Of a DNA stretch of 64,000 nt, positions 22,438 to 38,065 are shown in pieces. The stretch comes from Norana najaformis. Lineage: Eukaryota; Annelida; Clitellata; Crassiclitellata; Hormogastridae. The stretch lies in NCBI GenBank assembly GCA_964023275.1, contig OZ029914.1:9741561-9805560 (forward strand), in the 5' to 3' direction. The notes beneath the pieces were generated by a model, which worked only from the letters and a program-made list of their open reading frames with translations, was not told the DNA's origin and made no database searches. Each line of letters opens with the position of its first letter. The stretch's first letter is position 1. The translations under genes were made by a program, and so were the position numbers.

Positions 22438-23540
22438 GTGCTTGTCCGGTTGAATGAATATCTTTCTTCTTACGCAAAGTCTCGAGCCCAGGTCTTTCTT
22501 CTCGACATTTCTACTGCATTTGACACCATGGGTAAAGACTTACTTCTTCAAGAGCTGTCTTCCTGGTTTGGCGTATCTGACAGTCGTAATCGTAATCCCG
22601 AGATTCCTACAGTTTCCAACGAAAGCCGCGCCGTGGGAACCAGCTTATTCACAGGCGCTGAGTCAAAACAAAATTGATAGGCAAAAAGGTTTTTGTTCCA
22701 GGTCAAGATCCAAAAGTCAGGCAGGAAGACAGCGTGACAGCATTGCCCTTCTTTGGTTCCGGTCTTGTCTTCCCACTCCTTTTTATGTAAAAGCTGGAAG
22801 TCATTGTTCGAAGTCCCTTCCACTCTCTTGTGATGTCTCTCAAGGTTTCTTTCTAGACCACTTCTCTTCATTTTGTTTACGGTACGCCGCCGAGTAATCT
22901 CATACAGTCCTCTTCCTGTGCCTGCTCCATCTAAATGCTGATGATACTGAACTCTTCATATCCTTCTATCCAAGTTTCTTCGTGATCTTAGCGGTATTCG
23001 ATCTATGCTCGGTTTTAAAACTGTCTCTAACATCTCTACCTCTACCGTGTATTCCAAGTTTGCCTACTGTGATGCCCGTTTCTTAACACTAAATGCACTA
23101 AAATAAAAATCCCCGAACATATTCATTTCAAATTTCTTTCTCTAACCTATAATCATCTGCAATACTCCTAACTTACTTATCTTCGGAAACTCTTTAGGCT
23201 ACCATCCATTCACCCCGCTCTACCCGTTCAACCTCTTACCTAGCTCTTGCCTTTCCCATATGCAGTAACTACTCATTTTAAGTCCTCTAAACGATCCATT
23301 TACCACACTGCAACTCGAATCTGGAATGATCTCCCATCTGAATTTCGCAAACTCTCCTTTCCTCTATCCCTTCCCTCGTTCACCCACCATAGTCTGTCTC
23401 AATCTCTATTATTTATTGCTCCTCATGTAGAGCATGTAAAGTCCCATAGCCTACTGCATCGGATTTCCAATTTCTGTCAACCTAAACACAACCCTTTTCT
23501 CTCTCTCTCTCTCTCTCTCTGAATTTGTTCTTCATAATTC
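22438..23540 (+). mobile_element. CR1/L2-like LINE fragment with a nested LINE end
   Basis: The plus strand encodes QVFLLDISTAFDTMGKDLLL then SSWFGVSD, a reverse-transcriptase motif. Further along, ATRIWNDLPSEFRKLSF is a CR1/L2 C-terminal motif, followed by a CT tract. Between them, 22577-22770 is an inverted copy of the TTACGA-tailed LINE 3' end, inserted exactly after WFGVSD. Frames are broken. Confidence 0.68.
23497..23520. repeat. CT microsatellite
   Basis: CT tract at the 3' end of the 22.4-23.5 kb LINE fragment. A similar CT tract plus the same downstream ACTTGACGCA(A)AGCTCTT-type sequence occurs at 40.1 kb, suggesting a shared repeat tail. Confidence 0.75.
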
Positions 23541-23649
23541 TTTGAAGAACCCCTCACTTGACGCAGCTCTTAACTTTTAAGTAGCACTTGAAATTTTCGA
23601 GATCACAATTATGGGCTTCATATCCTACGTTGCAACTGTGGTAGTAAAT

Positions 23650-23770
23650 TTGTACGTTTTATATAGCGATTGTATGGCCTCGACCCTATTCAGTTTTCAA
23701 TGAATTGATCGAGTGAGATCCTTCAACTCCGTTGCCCGTTAGAATAGCTGTCATAAGTTCGCCCAATGTT
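23650..23770 (-). mobile_element. SINE family A, 3' part
   Basis: Reverse strand has AACGGGCAACGGAGTTGAAG, GATCTCACTCGA and AATCGCTATATAA, matching the 31.1-kb copy. Degenerate. Confidence 0.45.
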
Positions 23771-23779
23771 GAATACTAT

Positions 23780-26390
23780 ACAGAGCCATAGCCGGATACA
23801 GAAGAGACAATTTTCCCGGACGATTAGTAACATTCTATATACGAATTCAGATATAAATATTCATGAGTCTTACTGTTCGTTGGGCACTGCAGAAATCTCG
23901 AGTTTACGATAATTACTTACTATTCACCAGGATACATAGCCTAACTATAGTATAAAAAATATTCTACATATGGTCATTATATATTTAATCTACTTAATGT
24001 AATACGATACACGATATATTATTACGTTACTATGTAGCCACAGTTACACAGGCCTATTCACATTGATAATACATAATATGGGCTTTACTAGGAAGCAGAA
24101 GAAAATCACGAAACAAGCCTTATTTAACTAGTAAACAAAATTAAGACCAGACCACAAGTACTCGCTAAATGCTAAAAGGACGTCTGTTAAATTACCCACT
24201 TTGGACCCCTCCCTTTGTCCTCATCTGACATTACATTACGCCCATCCTCGTTGTACAAGTCCATATTCAAACGGAGTGCTGAGGCCTAGCATAGGAGGTC
24301 CTGTTGATCTTGCAGGGATATTAACCGTGCACTTCGACGCTGCCGCGTCCAGACGGAACTCTGCTTAGATCCAACGCAGTACAGACTGCTATCTGACTGA
24401 AACTGGTGTTTAAGACGGTTGTACTGAAACAACTGGAAGTACCAAATTTATATGCAACCGTCCGCAATAGGCATAATATCCCTTCCCTTCCCACATCTGG
24501 GTGATCTCTCCTTCCCCTCGTTGCGGAAGTCCTTAATCAACGACCCATACCAAGATTTCTCAAAACAAATATAAAATAACAATTAAAACTAACAACAGGA
24601 AACATCAGATATATTTACTCCTGAAAGACTAATTAAATGCAAAACAAAAGAACCAAAATAATATAAAGTCTGATACAGGCAAAACTAAAATCATTAAGAA
24701 CAAATATTATACAGTCTGTCAAGTTTCACCAACTATCACTGGCAGTAGAACTACATAAACTTCAAGGCAGCTGTGATAAACTGAACATAAATCAGAAAAT
24801 TTCCAGCTGTAAGAAATTGCCAAGTAAGAACCAAAACCAACTGAAGAAAACAAGCACAAGTTGAAGTTATTACTTGGTAGCATAAAACAGCTTTTAATGA
24901 TATTAAGACAATATAACTCAGATAAATATGAATTTTGTGTTGTACTGACTGGAATGTCATATTATGGTATATGCACAATAGCCCACTTCAGTTCCGTTGT
25001 GTAGACAGTCCTGCATATAAGGCATTAATATTTCTGCATTTACTAAGCACTGCTATCTAATGACTAAGCATCAGTCGATGGCGGAGAACAATTGCGAGTG
25101 AAGGATTTGCTCAAAGAACCATACACATTAACCGCCTCCGGGAAGGAAGCGTATACTCCGCGTTACAAGCTGAGCTCTCTAACCAATAGTAGGCGACCAT
25201 GCCCCACGGTAACAGAGATATAACTGTTCTCAGCAGTATGTATTTGCACATCAGAGCAGATATATGACTTTACCATACTACACACTTTAAAAACATGATA
25301 AAATAAAGAAGCTCAACATTATGATCAGTACATTACATTTTGAAACAGAAAATCCTTAAGCAATGTAAGCTTGTGCAGAAACACTGAACTGGACCGACTT
25401 CATCAATGCTTACGATTTTGAAATCCACTTGTGGGACAACTATCATAAACCGATTGGCACACACTCATTTGATATCTCTGTGTGATGAACCTGCGCTGAT
25501 TAAGGTAACATACACCTACTACATACCACTGTCTTAGGACTGGTTGAATAACCAACTCTGTTATTCTGTGTTACACAGACAATAATCTATTTTCATGAAA
25601 ATTTGAAATATCGTTTCTAAAAGCAATGCCTCCAAATAACTTTGAACTAAAATCTCCATGATTTTATTGTTCCAAAACACGTGGACATTTTAGAATTCCA
25701 CAAAACACACAATTACCTAATCATTTTCTGAAAAATTGTTATGTTAAACATGAAAATCTTTATAAACACATTCTTTGTCCAAAAACACTAAACTATTCAC
25801 TGATCAATTAGATAAGTCAAAATTTTCTTATAAACTTGGGCTAGACGCTGAAATACTTCACAAACTGCTACCATATACACGTAGGGACGTGGAAAACACG
25901 TTAAAGACAATTCAATATGATGCATTTTGATTGAGCACCCTCTATGAAACTGAATACATAACATACTGCTAACATTTGGATGTGTAGTTGTATATTGATG
26001 TGTTGATTCGGTAGCTTTGGCATTCTCGCTGCCTTCACCAGTCTCTCTGACTTGGTTCATCTGTGCTTAGAACTAAACGTCCGTTTAAAGCCTCGGCCGC
26101 CGCCGCTGCTTCGGCCAGAGCCGCCTTCAGTCCTGCACTTCTTCAGCGAACACCAAGCCTCTTGTCACTGAGTAGGAGACGAGTTAAACTACGGAGCCGC
26201 TTTAGGGCCTATGCAAGCTTTTTCCTCATTTCCGGTCCACGCGAACCATAGGCTCGACTGTCAACCCAGAAATCTCCGCCATGCAGAACAGATTTCAATA
26301 TATCTTTTTCAGTTGCCCCCTAGCGAGTTCAGCTATAGGCTACCGGTGGGAATATCAGGGGGCAAGAGAGAGAGAGGATTGGTCGGATCG
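23780..26390. other. No gene recognised
   Basis: AT-rich non-coding sequence. The short ORFs have no domain. A tRNA-like A box on the minus strand near 25190 lacks a matching B box. Confidence 0.5.
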
Positions 26391-26395
26391 GACAT

Positions 26396-26480
26396 GCATA
26401 TATATATATACATATATTATACATATATACATGTATATGCATATAAACATATACAAGATATATATATATCTCTGCGTATA
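26396..26480. repeat. TA/TATG-rich microsatellite
   Basis: Imperfect ATATACAT and ATATAT repeats. Confidence 0.75.
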
Positions 26481-26559
26481 TGTATGTAACCTCCTTTCTG
26501 ATATATATGTATGTGTATGTGATCTACTTGTTTGGCCAACAAAACACTATAGCCTGGTC

Positions 26560-29500
26560 CTTGCTTGCTTTGCTAGTAAGTAGATATCTACACAACTTGG
26601 GGTTTGTCACCCCATATGATGTATATTGGCCTGACAAGTTTGTGTGCGATATCTTGTGTAAAATGCAATAGTGTTGCAATGGCTGGTTATTTCCACAACA
26701 CTGATGTTCACTAATAATTGATTTAATAAAACATTCAATGTCACTTGATGCAAATCAATCAAATATGTTCAAATGTCAAGACTTGAATAACACTTAAATA
26801 GGTCAGCTTCCTTAACTAAGCCTAACTTTATCATTCTACCCACCCACGTAGAAATATGGCCATTTGTAACTCTTAAATTCTGACTCCTTGTAGAAGAAGT
26901 CTTGCACTTGTCTGACCTCTGTCTTGTGAGGTTCACAACGAAAATGGAGAATGAGGCGTTGTCACTCACCGAATCACGATTTCTTTATGATTGTCTAATC
27001 TCAATACATCTACAGTCCGTGTAGACAAGACATTTCTTTTCCTCACGTCGCCTGTACCTGTGATACGCTCGTTGCAGTCCAAAGATAACAGATTCTTTGA
27101 CGATATGCGAGTCTTTCGTTAACGTCCAAAGATAAGGATCTTTGACACTCGTTTCTTTTGTACAGTCCAAAGATAGGAATCTTTGTCTGACTTTCGCCTT
27201 ATAATGATAAGTCCGTTTTCGCGTTTGACATGGATTAAAATCCACACTGACTCGACAATAGTTCTTTATCTATGTCTTATCGCCACTTAAACATAGGCTA
27301 ATCGCCGCTATCATGAGCTATTCCAGCCCATCTAACGAGAACGCAGCTAACTGACACATTCAGTCCGAATTACTGACTAACTTCTCGGAGTCACGCTTAG
27401 ATTTCGATATGGACCTTCCCTGTCCAACATCCAGCCGTCAACTGACTCTCAAAACGGTTTTCGCCTCGAAGATTTGACATGGTTGTCACTCCCTTATTGG
27501 TTAAAATCATCGTCTGATATTTTCACCCTTCTTTCCTAGGTTGACTGTTAGACCGTCGATCAAAAATCGTCTGCTTATTTACACACCTTAGGATCGCAGT
27601 CCCCATTAAGGCGTCACCTCATTGGTTCTCGACTTTTTAGCAGTAGTGGATTGTTCGCGACGCTATTGTTCGAAAATCCCACGATGTAATTCCGTGATTG
27701 GTTAATAATTCACGCATCAGAACGGCAACATTCAAAATGGACTCACAAATCCTTGTAACAAATCTATTGACATCCAAGTCAATCGTAAAAAAAGTTCAGA
27801 TAATATTCTTATTTTACCCCAGCTTATCACCTATACTGGCATTTCTATTTTTTAACATTAGAAACAAATAACGCTGGCCTAAAAATCTTAATTAGTGAGC
27901 ACGTTAGTGAACTCAAAATCTTACACTAATGTACTTGTGAACGCAACAATAATAACTATCGATAATGCAATAGGCAATTCAACCAAAATTACTATATATT
28001 TATTGTGAGAACATATAAACAGACTTAGTCTACAATATACATCCTAGCTCATACTTCTTGTCCATGGTTGCCTCTCAGGATTAGCTCATGCGCATGCTCT
28101 TCTTCTTGCGTCTAAATATAGGGGAAATGGGCTACAGTTGACAGTGGAATTTAATAACGGTTTAGGAAATGCAAAAGCCACCTAATGAGTGTGCGTAAGC
28201 CGTCACTTAATTGCACAAGAACAATTCCAATATAAGGTTATTGTTTTTGTTGTTGTTTTTGTTGTTGTTATTAATATTATTTTTATTGTTGTTATTGTTA
28301 TTAATATTATTTTTTACCCGTCGTACATAACCCTAACCCATCCCTCAGGAGAGAAAAAATTATCCGGAGACTAGTAAAAATGACGTCTGGAATGGCTACG
28401 TGTCATCCATTTCTGGTAAGGAGAAGGTACTGCGACAAGCAACGGCATTGAAACGCTGAATTGTTAATAAAAGGTCGTTAAAACAGATGGTTAGTTTCTC
28501 TCGCGTCTTCGGAAGCGCGAGTTAGGTTGCGTCCAAAGTCTGCAATGAATGCTAGGCCAAGTGCTATTGATGGGGCAAATTGTTTCAAAGGCTATTATTA
28601 TTGTTATTACTCAGATATTTATTAGCGTTAATTTAGTAATTCACCTCAAAACACGTGTAGCTGCAAAATAAAAGCCTTCAATTGCGAAATGACTTAAGAA
28701 AATGTTGCCAAAGTTGAAAAACTGAAAAATTCCATAGTAAGGGCAATCAGCACAATTTCAGAAGTACGCTCAGATTGGCTCTGGATCCAAATCTTCACAA
28801 TGACTTTTAATAATATCAGGTAAGATAAACCCATGAGTTTTAAACATTATGGTCTAATTTTATAATAACTACATGGCTAAAGCAAATCTCACCCGTATAT
28901 ATTGTCACAACCTGTCTATTACTCCCTTTGAATTATTTCACTGTATTGTGTTGACTACATCTGAGATGCTAGCAATCTATATTTAATAAGCACTCCAGCC
29001 GGGTGTATGCTACAATAAGTGATATACTATTGACTTGCAAGTTAACCCAAGTCGTACTCTGTCAAACCCTTACAACAGAATAAGATGTTTGATGATATGA
29101 TGGCTCGTTAAATCATTGTCAGTTTAAGATTATGAGTTTCATTACAAATAAATGTCCAAAGTGTTTAGAGTTCAATAACTATACAATAGAATTTCTAATC
29201 CGTTACTATAACCTACACATTATATATTCTTAATAACATGTGAATTTACACTGCCCTTACCACACTGATTAAAGCTGATTCAAGTTATCTCAGTTACAGT
29301 TTCTTCGTGGGGGAGTCACCGTTCCCACAGATTCGTTCTGAAGATGATGCAGTTTTCCACTCGCATTCCATCGAGAATGAAGACAACTACATGAACTGAA
29401 ATGTCGTAGAATTTCGATCTGTTTCTTTCGACAGAAACTCCACTTTCACGGATATATTTCGTAGCAAAGTCTACAGTTTCGCCAACAAGTTATGACGATA

Positions 29501-31050
29501 CGTTCAAATAGGCAATTCTCGTGTCTTTTTCGACATTTCCTTACGAACGCAGTCACTTCACAGTTCGCTTAACTTAGTTGAAAGAGTTACTCGGCATTCT
29601 TACTCAGTTCGCCTAACGAACGCAATCCACACAGTTCGCTTAACACGACCGATCAACCCAACCGATTTACTTCACGCTGTCACTGACAAGACGTCCCACA
29701 GGTAAGTTCACGGTTCTACTAAACCACTTAGGAAAATCTCTTCCTAACGAGTCGTGAAGCAAACTGAAGTAGCTCAGACTTCAAATCGACCCGGAGAAAT
29801 ACAAAGGATCTGATCACGAGTTCACCCTTTCGTGTCCAGCGTAAGACTCCTCACAACTTAACGTTCACAGCCTTTTATAAATAAGTAAAATACGCCTGCA
29901 CGGTAACAGTGACGTTCTATTTCTAATGCGTCATGCTGCCTCATGCAGCTTCAATGCACAAGCGATCGTTTGGCTTTTAATGGCGGTCATTTGAATCTTC
30001 CTAGTCATCCACAGCTCTTGCCTTCGAAGATTTAAAACTTGTAACACGTCCGCCAACACGACACAGCAGAACCTCATTTATAAACACTAATCCGAAGTGT
30101 GTACTTACTACTTAGGCTGGACTACCAATTAACTAGCTTATATCCCTAGGTACTGGTCGGCAACTAAATCACTACATTTACACTACCATAGGCAAACTAA
30201 ACACACATCAGGCCACTAAACATACTAAACAATATATTATAAATCTAGCTAAGCACTCTGTTACCATATACACAAGTTACCCACAAAATCAAATGCGGAT
30301 TAAAAGAGGAGGATCGCTATACATATATATATATATATTCTTTCTTTTGCAGCAAATGAAACTGAAATGCCTACAAATATGCAAATATTCCTTGACAATC
30401 ACAGCAGGGGGCCTAAGTTTGGCCGCATTTTTTCGTGATCGGGTATCTCAAGCTATAAGATGCGCGAAAAGGCCTACACATATTACAATATCCACTAAAG
30501 AGATACGTTACCCTTTTGGATAGTTCGTGCTCAACGAATTCCTGTCAACTGCGAAAGCCAAAAGCCCGGTCGTGCTTGTTCTCTACGCATTGACAAGCCC
30601 ATATTTAGATTGTGGCTCTGCAACGGTTCGCAAGCACAATATTGGTAAATTATAAAGGCTTGCTATATTTTATTGGATAGTCTAAGATCGCCTTAGGTAA
30701 ACGAATAGTAATTTATGATTGCTACCATATCATGTAAATCTGCTTCACGGTCAGATTAGCAACAGTCTTGGTCTATGTGTTGTTGAGCCTCAGCCCATAT
30801 TGTATAAAATTATTTAGTTTACAGGCTGTTATTCTGAATACATTTGTCGCGCCCTAAATGTGGAAAGATCCAAATTCAGAAAAAAACGAGGAAGTAAATG
30901 TTAACACTAATCCATGTGAACAAATGCCTTCTTCAAAGACACGTTTAACTTCTGCTTTACTAATTCTTCATACACAACCATTATGCGCAAGACATCCTTG
31001 GTCGGTACAGTAAAGACACGTCGAAGCTCAGTCTCCCACAGCATTGCTCA
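26560..31050. other. No gene recognised; regulatory-like repeats
   Basis: No coding exons recognised. Contains three near-palindromes CAAAGATA..ATCTTTG at 27080-27185, and direct repeats around ACGAACGCA...CAGTTCGCTTAAC at 29543-29646. Two GC-richer blocks (about 27.0-27.8 and 29.3-30.05 kb) end in TTGTAACA and could be decayed LTRs, but I found no matching partners. Confidence 0.4.
28240..28316. repeat. GTT/ATT microsatellite
   Basis: Imperfect triplets TTGTTGTT and ATTATT. Confidence 0.8.
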
Positions 31051-31114
31051 AATGCTTATGCGTCATTACTGGTCCTCTGATTTACCGGATTGGGCTCGCT
31101 CCCCACGCACTGGC

Positions 31115-31265
31115 AAGCCCGTATACAAATGTAAATGTATATGGTTGTAAATAGCGACCATGTGGCCTCGATTGTGCTCATTTTTAACGAATTTATCAGA
31201 TGAGATCCTTCACCGCTGCTGCCCGTTTGAATTGGCGCCATATAGGCCCATTTACACCACTGGGA
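31115..31265 (-). mobile_element. SINE family A, 3' part
   Basis: Matches the body of the 39.2-kb copy in reverse: CAAACGGGCAGCAGCGGTGAA, GATCTCATCTGA, GGTCGCTATTTAC. The tRNA head is missing. Confidence 0.5.
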
Positions 31266-31514
31266 CATTACTAAAGCTTAATATGAACACACAAGACTAC
31301 TCAATATGTTTCTCTTAAAAGAGTGATCTCCTTAACTAACAAATTATGATTTCAAATGCTGAACAGCAAATCTTGACTGTGCCTGTGAATGATAAAGGCG
31401 GATACAAGGCCGGAGAAAACCCGAAGACCAACAGGATGCGCCAAAAGCCAACGTGTAAAGTTTGAATAAATGCTTTAAGAGCAAAAGCAAGGTGACTCGC
31501 TCCACAGACGACAG

Positions 31515-31760
31515 ATTGTATTGTATTGTATTTGATAACTTATATAGCGCTTCTTACAGAACAAACTACTCAGAGGCGCTTCCAGCATGAAAACCCCTGG
31601 GAAATAAGAACGTCTTTAAGCAACGAGCTGACTGAGCTCTATCAACAACAGTGACCCTTGCACGAAACAATAGCGAAAATCCATTCCATAATGTTGGGCC
31701 AACAACAGCAAAAGATGGAGGGAGTATCATAGAATTGTCGCTAGTCTTTTGGGAGTTTTT
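31515..31760 (-). mobile_element. L2/CR1-like LINE 3' end
   Basis: The minus strand gives FAVVGPTLWNGFSLLFRARV and LKTFLFPRGFHA, then the common GCGCTATATAAG-type 3' motif and an ATACA repeat tail at about 31515-31530. Typical 5'-truncated copy. Confidence 0.6.
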
Positions 31761-31769
31761 CCAGGGAGT

Positions 31770-34590
31770 TGGTGCAGCGTAGTCTAACGAGCTGTTGAAG
31801 AATTTATGATGATGTTAAAGAATTCATGGTGTTAAAGAATTTAAGATGGTCTTAAAGAACATTTAGGCTCCGCAAGTTCTACATATGGAATATGACAGTA
31901 TCCCACACATGGGCTTCGTCTTGAACTTCGTATTGAATCCAACACATGGGTCCATAATATATAAGACATATGGAATGCATATGCTGAATATTGTCTTATC
32001 CTCAACATATCTTCAACATTTGACGTTGCTGTTGGGGCATATATTATTTGAGCCATGCTGCAATGGATTAAGTATATGTATTGAGTGCATTTTAGATTTT
32101 GACCTTACTTTTGACCTTGTTGTACACCTCAGCACATGATTTTATTTTACCTGCCAAATTAATTTAGTAATAAAAGTCAATACACAACTACGTATAAAGA
32201 CCTAAGACATACATAATTAACATATTTACTTAGAACAGCACTTTGGTATGTCCCTATATAATCATAAAATATAATGCTGTCTGTTTTGGTTGCCACTTTC
32301 CGTTTATACTTTATACCAGCATATTAGAACCAGCTTATTCATACCATATTACTCACTTTCGTTCAACCACCTACACCATATTACTCATTCTAGGGAAACC
32401 AGTTAATACACATACTGGGTTGTAGATGAATGAAAGTAATGACGCACAGTTAAGCTTTTCCTAGCAATTTAGCCAAATGGCGAAATTATAATCCAAGAAA
32501 AAGTTGTTTATTAAAGCAGTAGTTGCAAAACACTTGACTGAACACACGATTGTGTTGAACTGCAGAACATACATTTGTCCTGAAAAGCATGAAGGAGAAT
32601 AACAGCCGAGCAAAGCTTGGACTTTTTATACCGGAAGAGGAAGATTAATCTGACGCATTCGCTTCATTCCCAAAACTAGTTTTGCTGGTAGCAGATACTA
32701 ACCTGGCTAAAGCGGCATTAGAACGTTGCCTGGTTCTAAATCACAGATAATGTAGTTTAAGGCCAAATCTTTTAGGCAAGATTTTGTGATAATCAAATAG
32801 GTGTAGCCCTACATTTGTGGTACGTACATTGCAGTCTGCTGTTCCCCAATGGCCACAAAGAACGCTGTCCACTGCTATTAACAAAGGATGTTATAGAGGC
32901 GCTGTACAATATCAGCAAAGCACTACCTTGCATGTAAGGTAATAGTCGTGCTTTGTCAACCGTGCGTGGGAGTCCTTGTTCAGTTTCTTCGTGCCTGCGT
33001 GAGACTGCTGTTGGAAATCTTCTCCATCTACACGAGTATCATTCGTATACGGAAAAACCCACGCATACATGCATATATACACACATACATACATACATAC
33101 ATATATACATACATACATATACATACATACTCATACATACGTACATGGTGCTGCATTGTTTTGGTGAATTTGCATATCAACTCTTGCAGCATATTCTTTA
33201 ATGGGGCGTTTGCGCCATGAAAACCCCAAGAAAATATGTGAGTCCATACATGTATCTTGTGGTGACAGTTTGATGGCGTCTGAATTACATAGACCAGCCA
33301 CGTTTCAATACAAATTTTTGCTTGGTGTACGGACAAGGTTTTTTGCAATCCAGATTATACGGTCATTAACCAAAAACAATCGTTTCAGTTACTGGAGAAC
33401 GATGTCAAATTAGAAAAATTAAATAATATTTACAGGACGCAGTGTCGATCATCAGATACTACCAAATTGCAACTATTCTATATAAAACTTGGCTTAAAGC
33501 GGATCTCGGGTGGAAGGGTCGTTCCTAGGCAAGTTAGGCAGTCACTTGTGATGCGTCTTCGCATTCAGAGATCTCCGGATAACTACAGAAATCTTCTGCA
33601 ACGGTTACAACGAAGCGTTCAAGTTCATCTGCTCCATAAGCGGACAGGGTAAATCTCGTTCTGGTCTCGCCAACTTCAAATATTTGTAGACTGTTTTACT
33701 GCCGTCCATGGTTGAACTGAAACATTACTCACTGTTCCCCGGGCTTAACATTAACATTATATTCGAAAATGTAACCGAAAATGTAACCATAAACTCGATT
33801 TCTGCAACACCTTCAGAAAGCTAAGTCGCGGGAACAAGCTTATTCACAGGTGTCTTATGCCTAAGAGTTGGTATGTACAGGATGACAAAGTTAATTCAAC
33901 AAATACACTTCTACACAACCTACCTAACTAAAAACAATGTTACAACACGTAGATGAATTTTAATAAGAATATTTTGAATCCGATGTATTGATATTGAGCA
34001 CTCATCTATACACGCTACAGACATCCAAGTGGTTCTATCTAAACATGAGGCCACTCTGTGCTTGTAGCTAAAGAGGCCTGAGGACAGTTAAAAGGATTTC
34101 TGAACTTTGAACTTGCTGCACTTGAAGGCTGGAACGAGGAGACCTCCAAAGACGATTCCTAGCTCATGCGATATGGCACGTCTCTTCCATCAAACGAGTC
34201 ACAATGTGTCAAGGTCCAGCTGTTCAATTTTGATGAAGTAATCGACTTAATATATTTAATGATGTATGTGTAGTAAATGCAAATTAGGTGACTGTATTAT
34301 GTAGGTCATATGTTTTCTGCGGTGCTGGTTCTCTGCTTGCTTGTTTTGTCTTCAGGCTTCATCATGATTAAAAGTAACGTATAGGCCAAAACCTTACTTG
34401 TTTTAAAATGTATTCAATTTCGAAGCCTCACAGGAGTTGGAGCTCCACAAGACTCATATGAATTGGATCACACACTAGTCAGTAGATAACGTTCCCACTC
34501 CTATAGTAGCCTCCATTCATATCAGGAATAGGCTTAATAGGTAACCTTCCAGTTTTTACATTTTATATAATTTAAGGAGTGCGCTATAAT
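31770..34590. other. No gene recognised
   Basis: Apart from the ATAC tract the sequence is unassigned. The short ORFs overlap the microsatellite or lack any domain. Confidence 0.5.
33063..33147. repeat. ATAC microsatellite
   Basis: Imperfect CATACATA repeats. Confidence 0.82.
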
Positions 34591-34591
34591 C

Positions 34592-34860
34592 TAATCACTG
34601 TATTGGTTGGCGTGTTGGGTTGTCAACCTACAGGTCGGCAGTTCAAATCCCGGTCAGGGCAAAAATATGTTTCGAGATTTCGCCTCATTTCGGCTCCACT
34701 TGCGATTCCTAGCGAACCCAGGTATAAAGAGTACACTGACCGAACAGTGTCAATGGGAAGATCAGACAGCGAGGGAGAGGACTGGGCCCCCGCAGTCATA
34801 TGCCATGGCTAAGAAAAATGAATCAGCTTGACGCCCACGAACGCCTCTGAGAGTTAACTT
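34592..34860 (+). mobile_element. tRNA-derived SINE (family B)
   Basis: GGTTGGCGTGTTGGGTTGTC serves as a tRNA-like head with A-box resemblance, and AGTTCAAATCCCGGTC is a near-perfect B box. About 200 bases of unrelated body follow. No intact tRNA cloverleaf was found, so a SINE rather than a tRNA gene. Confidence 0.55.
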
Positions 34861-34869
34861 ATAGGACTG

Positions 34870-37180
<2,311 letters not shown>

Positions 37181-37187
37181 CTCCTAA

Positions 37188-38065
37188 TTATCTAAACTCA
37201 AAAACCGAAATATCTCTATTGGCCACATATAGTCGATTATATGTCTGATCCAGAAGAATCCTCTCTGGACGTCGTATTCCGTGTTTCTCGTTTGAGAGAA
37301 TTTCCTTGTTAAATTCCAAATCTGAATCCAATAACAGAACTCGACTGTTCCTTGAATCAGCGACCATCACGAATCCATTTCCATCGACGTCTAAATATGC
37401 TGGACAATCCATTTGTCCGTTGGTTGATCCACATTTTCCCCCGAATGACTTCATAAGGTTTCCATCTCCATCCACTATACACACTCTATGCAAATCATCA
37501 TCACAATCGTCATGACTGACTACGAAATGACCATTGGATAGTCTGATAGCATGCCTTGGATTACGAATATCGGGGTATGACCTAATTGGCCAATGAAAAC
37601 CTTTGTCTGATAGCAGATTTATCTCGCGGATCAATTGCCCGTCCGTAGAATATTCATTCAATTTATCTTTCTCAAAAAGAGTTAAAATGACACTCGATTC
37701 ATCTGTAACAGAGAGTCCGGATCCCCAATAGTCTCCTGTTGACCATTTCTTTATTAATTTTCCATTTGGATCAACTCTCAAGATTTCATTCGGCTGACCA
37801 TCGCCTTTGAAATTGAAGATGAAGAGACATTTATTTTTGTGGCAGGATACTAAGTCCTGTGGATTAACCACATCCGTAAAATTCCATCGACGACTGAAAC
37901 CCAATTTTATCGAATCGTAAACTTCAACTTCTGAACTCTTGTCATGCACAACAAACAATTCTTTGTCTAAGATCGTCAATCCACGGATCCATTTATTTGC
38001 TCGTTTCGAAGCTTTTGTTCTGATCGTCTGAACTAAAACTGGATCCAAGTTGAATCGAAGTTTAC
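37188..38065 (-). CDS. Locus 2 terminal exon: NHL-type beta-propeller
   Basis: A single exon of 878 bases after a TTTTTAG acceptor, ending at a TAA. It encodes about 292 residues with the same blades as locus 1, for example ILRVDPNGKLIKKWSTGD, YLDVDGNGFVMVADSRNSRV, HRVCIVDGDGNLMKSFGG and the final FEFR. The most variable part versus locus 1 is the loop around FHWPIRSYPDIRNP, present here and absent there, which may alter the ligand-facing surface (inference). Confidence 0.88.

Noticed and set aside
25100..25200. tRNA-derived SINE on the minus strand
   Set aside because: An A-box-like GGTTAGAGAGCTCAG is seen, but the B box is split and no body matches other copies.
28905..30050. Solo LTR from TGTCACAACC to TTGTAACA
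   Set aside because: No matching target duplication and no partner LTR in the window; left as unassigned sequence.
34592..34665. Functional tRNA gene
   Set aside because: A and B boxes are present but I could not fold a convincing acceptor stem, and an unrelated body follows, as in SINEs.
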